64,000 nucleotides of DNA from JBFWVR01 sp050246635. GTDB lineage: Bacteria > Acidobacteriota > Vicinamibacteria > Vicinamibacterales > UBA2999. Each line of letters opens with the position of its first letter. Position 1 is the stretch's first letter. The notes beneath the pieces were generated by a model, which was not told the origin of the DNA, did not search any database, and was given only the letters and a program-made list of their open reading frames with translations. Below, piece after piece: positions 59,806 to 64,000 of this stretch. Location of the stretch: the NCBI GenBank assembly GCA_050246635.1, contig JBFWVR010000014.1, forward strand, positions 79,303-143,302, written 5' to 3'. The position numbers and the translations under genes were made by a program.

Positions 59806-60546
59806 TCACTTCGTGAACAGCAATGCCGCGTTGCCGCCGGTCAGGACGAAGTACATGAACGCGAGGTCGCCGGCGACGTGCAGCACCATGCCGGGGACGA
59901 TCGAGCCCGCTTTCTGCGCAAGGTACCCGTACAAGATTGACACGAGGAAGATGCCTGGCCCGAGTGTCAGCATGTAGGTGAGGCCCTGCGTCGCATGTGC
60001 GAGGGTGAAGACCACACTCGTCGCGAGGATGGCGAACGTGGGACCGACGCGTTCCAGATGGCTCTGCATGTAGCCCCGATAGGCCATCTCCTCCACCACG
60101 CCGGCGACCGTCGGACTCATCAGCAGGGACGACCAGCGAAGCGCGATCGAATAGGCGCTCACGTCGACGGGCGGACGACTGGCGCCGATGAGCACATACA
60201 TCACGGACAGCCCGGCGATCGCGCCCACGAATCCCAGGATGGCAGACAGCCCGTCACCGGACCATGCCCGGGGTTCCGGCCGCCACAGCCGCAGGTGCCA
60301 CTGGCGAAACGCCGATGTGCGGCGTGGCCAGCCACGGCCGCTGAGCCACACCAGCAGGACGCCGAGCCAACAGCCCATCGTCATCGCGGCCCACGGCCAC
60401 TCGGGGCGCTCACGTATGTTGAGCTCGATCACCGCGATCCACGGCACCGTGCCGATGAATGCGATTGCCACTCCCATCAGGACTGCGACGACGACGGTCT
60501 TGCCCACCCTGGGAATCGCGAGGCCGGGCGCGGCAACGGCATCCAT
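59806..60546 (-). CDS. CPBP family intramembrane metalloprotease
   Basis: 246 residues with about seven membrane helices. The CPBP/Abi motifs are EExxxR at Glu152-Glu153 and Arg157 (VVEEMAYRGYMQ), His184 in FTLAHAT, and HVAGD at 223-227, where the usual Asn is Asp. The family includes Rce1-like proteases and bacteriocin-immunity proteins. Its ATG overlaps the stop of the preceding DUF2892-like gene by one base (TGATG), so it is the third gene of a coupled operon with the ECF sigma factor. Confidence 0.88.
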   Translation of the reverse strand: MDAVAAPGLAIPRVGKTVVVAVLMGVAIAFIGTVPWIAVIELNIRERPEWPWAAMTMGCWLGVLLVWLSGRGWPRRTSAFRQWHLRLWRPEPRAWSGDGLSAILGFVGAIAGLSVMYVLIGASRPPVDVSAYSIALRWSSLLMSPTVAGVVEEMAYRGYMQSHLERVGPTFAILATSVVFTLAHATQGLTYMLTLGPGIFLVSILYGYLAQKAGSIVPGMVLHVAGDLAFMYFVLTGGNAALLFTK

Positions 60547-60782
60547 CACGGCGTGTCCTTCGGAGAACGGGGTGTGAGTTCCTGAGCCCCACGTTCGATG
60601 AGGCCGAAGACCCAGCACATCGGACATCCGCCGAATGCGGTGAGCGCGGCCAGCAGCGCCGGGACCGCGACGACGAGGTGCCGCGTCGAGGCGGCCATCG
60701 CCAGGAGCACGAGGCCGATGCCGCCTCGCACCAGCCACGCGCGAAGCGCCCGGCCTCTGGTCCCGCACCTGGACGCGCTCAC
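60546..60782 (-). CDS. Small DUF2892/YgaP-like membrane protein
   Basis: 78 residues from GTG 60782. Two hydrophobic segments (WLVRGGIGLVLLAMAAS and LVVAVPALLAALTAFGGC) and the GGCPMCWVFGLI turn fit the DUF2892/YgaP transmembrane pattern. The start overlaps the stop of the sigma-factor gene by 4 bp (GTGA), and its own stop overlaps the CPBP start by one base. The function of the family is poorly defined. Confidence 0.72.
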   Translation of the reverse strand: MSASRCGTRGRALRAWLVRGGIGLVLLAMAASTRHLVVAVPALLAALTAFGGCPMCWVFGLIERGAQELTPRSPKDTP

Positions 60783-61306
60783 GATGCCCCCCGCGTCAGT
60801 TGCGTGCGCGCAGCGGCACGGGCGCGGCGCAGCAGGCTCTTCGAGGCCTCGACGGAGATGCCCAGGTGGCGGCTGATCTCCGCCATCGTCAGCTCCTCGA
60901 GATCGCGCAGCAGGATGATCTGCCGGTATCTCTCGGGGAGCGCCGCCAGCGCGCGTGTCACGTCGAGCCGCAGCTGATCGACGGGCATGTGGCTGAAGCG
61001 CACCGAATCCTCGATGGTCTTCAGTTCCTCGACGCTGCGCATGCACATCAACACCGGCAGGGCACAGAGCCGTGCGACCACTCGGACGAGCCAGGCTCCC
61101 AGGGCGGCCGGGCTGCGCACGTCACCAACGCGTCGGTACACCACGACGAGCGCCTCCTGCACGACGTCTTCGATGGAGGACGACGCATAGCACTGAAATC
61201 GTGCGTAGCGCTGGATGTCCGGTCGCAGTTGCACGAGCAGCCGCTCGAGCGCGGCCCGGTCGCCCGCCTGCGCTGCCACGAAGAGGTCCTTGTCGACACG
61301 CAACAT
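60779..61306 (-). CDS. ECF-type RNA polymerase sigma factor
   Basis: 175 residues. The region 2 block (FVAAQAGDRAALERLLVQLRP ... YASSSIEDVVQEALVVVYRR) and region 4 (ALAALPERYRQIILLRDLEE with LTMAEISRHLGISVEASKSLLRRAR) are intact. No anti-sigma factor or zinc-finger protein accompanies it. Instead it is coupled to a DUF2892-like protein and a CPBP membrane protease, which could act as its membrane-level control; that is inference. It probably autoregulates this operon. Confidence 0.9.
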   Translation of the reverse strand: MLRVDKDLFVAAQAGDRAALERLLVQLRPDIQRYARFQCYASSSIEDVVQEALVVVYRRVGDVRSPAALGAWLVRVVARLCALPVLMCMRSVEELKTIEDSVRFSHMPVDQLRLDVTRALAALPERYRQIILLRDLEELTMAEISRHLGISVEASKSLLRRARAAARTQLTRGAS

Positions 61307-61373
61307 CGACCGCCTAGCCTATAGGAGAGGCCAATCCGGCAGAACGGGTCGCGACGGGAGGAACTTTTTGCGA

Positions 61374-61437
61374 TCGAGAAGCGGTCGACGAGCTGGCGAA
61401 GGGCAAGGCGATGGAGAAGATCCTGCGCACGCCGTGA
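61374..61437 (+). pseudogene. Decayed 3' end of a DUF2200 gene
   Basis: 64 bp align with 59706-59770 of the intact DUF2200 gene. In the last 54 bp (61384-61437 against 59717-59770) 50 bases are identical, ending at the same TGA. The encoded tail is VDELAKGKAMEKILRTP. Three of the four substitutions are synonymous, and upstream there is a one-base deletion, so the copy cannot code. It is a relic rather than a gene. Confidence 0.7.
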
Positions 61438-61490
61438 ACGAGCGCGCGACTCGTCCGGTTCTGCGAGAAGCTGCAGGGCCGCTCGCCGGG

Positions 61491-61823
61491 CTATTGCTGC
61501 CCGATAAGCGCGCGGATGGCCGTCTCGAGCGGCTGAAGATCTCGATCAACGACGCGCCACACGAGCGCCAGGTCGACGCCGAAATAGGCATGCGTCAGCC
61601 GATCGCGCATCCCGACGATCTGCTTCCAGGGAATCTCCGGCCGCTGCGCCTTGGTCGGCTCGGACAGGCGTTTGACGGCCTCGCCGATGATCTCGAGCTT
61701 GCGGATAATGGCGTCCTGCCGCATCCGTTCGGAGCGAAACGTCTCTTCGCCGGCCGAGGCGTAGGTCTTGATGTCGCTGATCGCGTCCCGGATGTGCGCG
61801 AGATAAATGCGTTCGTCTTTCAC
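61491..61823 (-). CDS. hepT: HepT-like HEPN toxin
   Basis: 110 residues. The HEPN motif RDRLTHAY contains Arg73, His78 and Tyr80 (RX4HXY). In characterised HepT toxins the Arg/His pair forms the RNase site and the Tyr is modified by the MntA antitoxin. The chain is otherwise helical (LAHIRDAISDIKTYA ... KLEIIGEAVKRLSE). Its ATG overlaps the end of mntA by 4 bp (61820-61823), so antitoxin and toxin are co-translated. A diverged, decayed copy of its 3' end lies at 63117-63167. Confidence 0.92.
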   Translation of the reverse strand: MKDERIYLAHIRDAISDIKTYASAGEETFRSERMRQDAIIRKLEIIGEAVKRLSEPTKAQRPEIPWKQIVGMRDRLTHAYFGVDLALVWRVVDRDLQPLETAIRALIGQQ

Positions 61824-62098
61824 AGGGCGCGGGCTTCGGCCGCAATCCGGTCGCGGAGGGCAGGCTCGATAGCGGCGTCGGTGAGGACGTCGACGGTTCG
61901 TCCCAGCAGTTCGGCCAGATCCTGCTCCAGGCTCACGAGATCGAGCAGCGACCGATCGTCCGCCATCTCGACCAGCAGGTCGATGTCGCTGTCCGCGTGG
62001 TCATCGCCACGGGCGACGGAGCCAAACACGCGCACGTTCCGGGCGCCGTGGCGCGCGGCGATGCGCAGGATCTGCTCGCGGTGTCCGTCAATGCTCAT
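61820..62098 (-). CDS. mntA: MntA-like nucleotidyltransferase antitoxin
   Basis: 92 residues from ATG 62098; an in-frame extension to 62155 lacks a ribosome site. The nucleotidyltransferase motif GSVARGDDHADSDID has Gly26-Ser27 and Asp38, Asp40 (GSX10DXD). MntA antitoxins inactivate HepT by attaching AMP residues to its active-site Tyr. First gene of the pair; AAGGG before the start is the probable ribosome site. Confidence 0.92.
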   Translation of the reverse strand: MSIDGHREQILRIAARHGARNVRVFGSVARGDDHADSDIDLLVEMADDRSLLDLVSLEQDLAELLGRTVDVLTDAAIEPALRDRIAAEARAL

Positions 62099-62182
62099 GG
62101 CCCGTACCCTTGTGAATTGTAGCGCCGCGGACAGGCGGAGTGGCCCCGCTCGCAATGGGCAAGCTCGCCGGGGACGCAGGCC

Positions 62183-62210
62183 TTGACACCAGCCGGTGGC
62201 GGATCAATAT
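62183..62210 (+). promoter_or_regulatory. Candidate sigma-70 promoter upstream of the ArsR-like gene
   Basis: TTGACA (62183-62188) and CAATAT (62205-62210) are separated by 16 bp and end just at the start of the inverted repeat proposed as the ArsR operator. Confidence 0.45.
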
Positions 62211-62243
62211 TCAACCAAGTGCTATACAACCATTTGGTTCAAT
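62209..62243. promoter_or_regulatory. Candidate ArsR-type operator (ATTCAACCAA ... TTGGTTCAAT)
   Basis: ATTCAACCAA (62209-62218) and TTGGTTCAAT (62234-62243) are inverted repeats with one mismatch and a 15-bp spacer, placed between the putative -10 element and the ATG at 62268. The whole stretch is AT-rich in an otherwise GC-rich region. Confidence 0.55.
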
Positions 62244-62267
62244 AAACTCGCCAGAGAGGATCGTGGA

Positions 62268-62603
62268 ATGCAGGTTGACGACCTGAGCCGCACCTTTGCC
62301 GCGCTTGCCGATCCGACTCGTCGAGCGCTGCTCGCCCGACTGGCGCAGGGCTCCGCGGCGGTGGGCGAGCTTGCCGAGCCCTTCGACATGACCTTTGCGG
62401 CGGTCTCGAAGCACTTGCGGGTGCTGGAGAACGCCGGGCTCGTCAGGCGCGGGCGGGATGCGCAGTACCGTCCGGCGTCCCTTGACGCGCGCCCGCTGCG
62501 CGCGGCCGCGGCATGGCTCGACGGATACCAGCGGTTCTGGCACGACAGCTTCGACGCCCTCGACCATCATCTGGCCACTCGCCGTGCGAAGGAGAAGAAA
62601 TGA
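62268..62603 (+). CDS. ArsR-family transcriptional regulator
   Basis: 111 residues from ATG 62268. The winged helix reads LSRTFAALADPTRRALLARLA ... VGELAEPFDMTFAAVSKHLRVLENAGLVRR. The metal-binding cysteines of the classical ArsR or SmtB sites are missing, which is the rule for the subfamily that is paired with SRPBCC proteins. Its stop overlaps the ATG of the SRPBCC gene by 4 bp. It likely represses its own promoter through the inverted repeat at 62209-62243. Confidence 0.92.
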   Translation: MQVDDLSRTFAALADPTRRALLARLAQGSAAVGELAEPFDMTFAAVSKHLRVLENAGLVRRGRDAQYRPASLDARPLRAAAAWLDGYQRFWHDSFDALDHHLATRRAKEKK

Positions 62604-63046
62604 CGGGAACGACCGAAGGCGGCATCAGGATCGACCGCGACTTCGCCGCTACACCTGCCGCCGTGTTCGCGGCCTGGACCACGCCGGAGTCCTTTGCGCG
62701 CTGGTTCGGGGGTGACGCCGTCCAGGTCCCCCTGGACAGCCTCGACTTCGTCGCCGAACCGGGCCGGCCGTGGAGAGCGCGCATGGTGCTGCCCGATGGC
62801 CACACGATCGACTGGGCCGGGGACTTCATCGAGGTCGTTCCCGACGAGCGGCTGGTGTTCACGATCACGGATCGTCCGGCCGAACCGGGCCGGGCCAGGA
62901 TCGTCGTCCAGCTGGTCGCGATCCCGGGGGGCACGCGCATGCACTTCACCCAGGAGACCCCGGGCTTCTCGCCGGAGCAGCAGGCCGGGGTGCTTGCCGG
63001 CTGGCAGGGCTTCATCGACGTTCTCGAACGGATTGCGACCGCATAG
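62600..63046 (+). CDS. SRPBCC/AHSA1-like protein
   Basis: 148 residues from ATG 62600, overlapping the ArsR stop by 4 bp. It is a START/Bet v1-like fold of the AHSA1 type: IRIDRDFAATPAAVFAAWTTP, ESFARWFGGD, WAGDFIEVVPDERLVFTITD, and the final helix QAGVLAGWQGFIDVLERI. These proteins bind hydrophobic ligands; the co-expressed regulator suggests an effector-sensing pair. The function of such pairs is generally unknown. Confidence 0.9.
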   Translation: MTGTTEGGIRIDRDFAATPAAVFAAWTTPESFARWFGGDAVQVPLDSLDFVAEPGRPWRARMVLPDGHTIDWAGDFIEVVPDERLVFTITDRPAEPGRARIVVQLVAIPGGTRMHFTQETPGFSPEQQAGVLAGWQGFIDVLERIATA

Positions 63047-63116
63047 GGGGCCCCGAATCACGACGCCGGGCGCTCACGCCCCGAGGAGCGTGAGTACCCC
63101 TTTGGGGCAGATGAGG

Positions 63117-63167
63117 GTCTCGCGCCGCGACACGCCACACGAGCGACCGGTCGACGCCGAAGTAGGC
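63117..63167 (-). pseudogene. Decayed 3' end of a hepT-like gene
   Basis: On the minus strand the 51 bp read AYFGVDRSLVWRVAARD, matching AYFGVDLALVWRVVDRD of the intact HepT at 61491-61823. At nucleotide level 35 of 39 bases match between 63129-63167 and 61551-61589. No start or remaining frame survives. It lies in the gap between the SRPBCC and higA genes. Confidence 0.7.
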
Positions 63168-63204
63168 GTCATCGCTCGTGGGTTGTCGAGTCCACAGCCT
63201 GTCC

Positions 63205-63507
63205 TCAGCCGTGAACAGGCTCTGCGCGCAGCTTCAGGCCGAGCGCGGCCATCACCTTCAGGATGGTGTCGAAGTCAGGGCTGCGATCGCCGGAGAGCGC
63301 CTTGTACAGACTCTCGCGGGAGAGACCGGCGTCGCGCGCGACCTGGCTCATGCCCTTCGCCCGGGCCACGTCACCGAGCGCCTTGGCCACGAACGCTGCG
63401 TCGCCGTCCGCTTCCTCGAAACACGCCTCGAGGTAGGCCGCCATCTCCTCCGGCGTCCGTAGATGTTCCGCCACATCGTACCGCGTGGTCGTCGTCTTCC
63501 GCTTCAT
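63205..63507 (-). CDS. higA: HigA-like HTH antitoxin (putative addiction-module antidote)
   Basis: 100 residues from ATG 63507. The Xre-type helix-turn-helix is AFVAKALGDVARAKGMSQVARDAGLSRESLYKALSGDRSP, followed by DFDTILKVMAALGLKLRAEP. The leading YDVAEHLRTPEEMAAYLEAC is the family's hallmark extension. It binds and neutralises the partner toxin and represses the operon. The frame is intact although the toxin gene upstream is frameshifted; it follows that toxin reading frame by three bases. Confidence 0.9.
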   Translation of the reverse strand: MKRKTTTTRYDVAEHLRTPEEMAAYLEACFEEADGDAAFVAKALGDVARAKGMSQVARDAGLSRESLYKALSGDRSPDFDTILKVMAALGLKLRAEPVHG

Positions 63508-63510
63508 GTC

Positions 63511-63806
63511 CTACTCCGGGAGGGCGCGCGCCAGTTGCAGCGCCGCCTTGATGTCGGCTGCCTGGGTGCGCTTGCTACCGCCCGCCAGGAGCACGATGAC
63601 GGTGCGCCCCCGCTGCGTGAAGTAGACGCGATAGCCAGGGCCGACGTCGATTCGCAGTTCGGAAACACCCTCTCCCACCGGTGCGACGTCGCGGGGTTGC
63701 CCGCCGCGAGTCGTTCGATACGAGCCTGGATCCGGGCACGGCCGCGCAGGTCACGCAGCGCATCGAGCCATCGCGCGAAGCGCGCCGTCTTGCGCAGCTC
63801 GACCAT
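63511..63806 (-). pseudogene. higB: HigB/RelE-like toxin gene disrupted by a frameshift
   Basis: The first 38 residues (MVELRKTARFARWLDALRDL ... IERLAAGNP) are a normal addiction-module killer start. The frame then turns into an Arg/Ser-rich run, which would end at 63504. One added base in the G run at 63693-63696 restores VGEGVSELRIDVGPGYRVYF, then TQRGRTVIVLLAGGSKRTQA and a TAG at 63511-63513, three bases before higA. The toxin is therefore truncated, by mutation or by a homopolymer read error. Confidence 0.75.
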
Positions 63807-63815
63807 CCCTTCAAA

Positions 63816-63833
63816 TGTAGCCCACCGGCTACA
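63816..63833 (-). promoter_or_regulatory. higBA operator palindrome (TGTAGCC-CACC-GGCTACA)
   Basis: A perfect 7-bp inverted repeat with a 4-bp spacer lies 10 bp before the higB start codon on the minus strand. It overlaps a promoter-like arrangement, TTGACG then CTACAT 16 bp downstream, so antitoxin binding would block transcription. Confidence 0.6.
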
Positions 63834-64000
63834 CTACGTCAACGGAACCGGGACCGATCCACCCACCCATGATGGAACGGAGACAGCGAGGGTGAGTGTT
63901 GTGGGATCGGCTTGCGAGACGAAGCTCGCTCCCGTATCGGACCAGCGTCGCGGAACCGCTTCGGCGCGCTACCCGCGGCCATTCACCATAGCTCACGCCG
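63834..64000. other. Unassigned right end of the window
   Basis: About 167 bp without an ORF that I can support. A small stem GCGAG ... CTCGC lies near 63924-63939; nothing else is recognised. Confidence 0.5.

Noticed and set aside
59717..61437. Integrative element with attL/attR formed by the DUF2200 tails
   Set aside because: There is no integrase or mobility gene between the repeats, and the copies differ mostly at synonymous sites, which argues against recent att duplication. Kept only as one possible explanation in the findings.

Overview
This looks like a chromosome segment from a high-GC Gram-negative bacterium, most likely an acidobacterium (Vicinamibacteria/Luteitalea-like). That placement is inferred from gene content: three very large FtsX/MacB-type 'orphan' permeases (two with a PadR regulator), an Oar-like TonB-dependent receptor with a carboxypeptidase-regulatory N-terminus, many Tat/Sec-exported enzymes, and short tandem repeats in the spacers. 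There are no rRNA, tRNA, phage, IS or CRISPR features that I can support.

Layout. 0-9.4 kb: secreted metzincin-like protease; B12-binding/radical SAM protein; a cyclic-nucleotide-binding/thioredoxin-reductase-like fusion with a UBP zinc finger; a histidine kinase; a TlpA-type thioredoxin; an exported CX5R phosphatase. 9.4-17 kb: a translationally coupled operon YfiR-like protein > CHASE8 hybrid kinase > TonB-dependent receptor, then an exported two-domain glyoxalase-fold protein and a chemoreceptor. 17.2-33.4 kb: PadR + permease 1, DUF1028 protein, dienelactone hydrolase, YhbY, SDR, a 50-residue Cys protein, a DsrE-like protein flanked by repeat arrays, a methyltransferase fusion, an NAD(P)-binding protein, permease 2 and a large hybrid kinase. 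33.4-36.8 kb: a frameshifted fragment, a membrane-anchored metallopeptidase, a small unknown protein and GreB.

36.8-48.9 kb is the most coherent block: eight minus-strand genes encode a propeller sensor kinase, a LuxR-type regulator, a giant TonB receptor, an exported double cupin, two NHL-propeller proteins, an exported cupin and an exported DUF6282 amidohydrolase-like protein. It reads as a sensor-regulated uptake and extracytoplasmic processing system for an unidentified compound.

49-59.3 kb: two-subunit aconitase X, a CxxCH-containing protein coupled to a Vgb-like propeller, DUF763, PadR + permease 3, and a CocE-type hydrolase. 59.3-64 kb is an accessory-looking patch: DUF2200, an ECF sigma/DUF2892/CPBP operon, HepT-MntA toxin-antitoxin, ArsR-SRPBCC, and higBA with a frameshifted toxin, interspersed with two decayed gene ends that duplicate neighbouring genes (DUF2200 3' end; HepT 3' end).

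Intergenic signals: GC-rich hairpins without U-tracts terminate many genes, and several have stop codons inside the hairpin. Low-complexity tandem repeats lie downstream of all three large permeases and around the DsrE-like gene. All assignments come from reading the sequence; no database search was possible.
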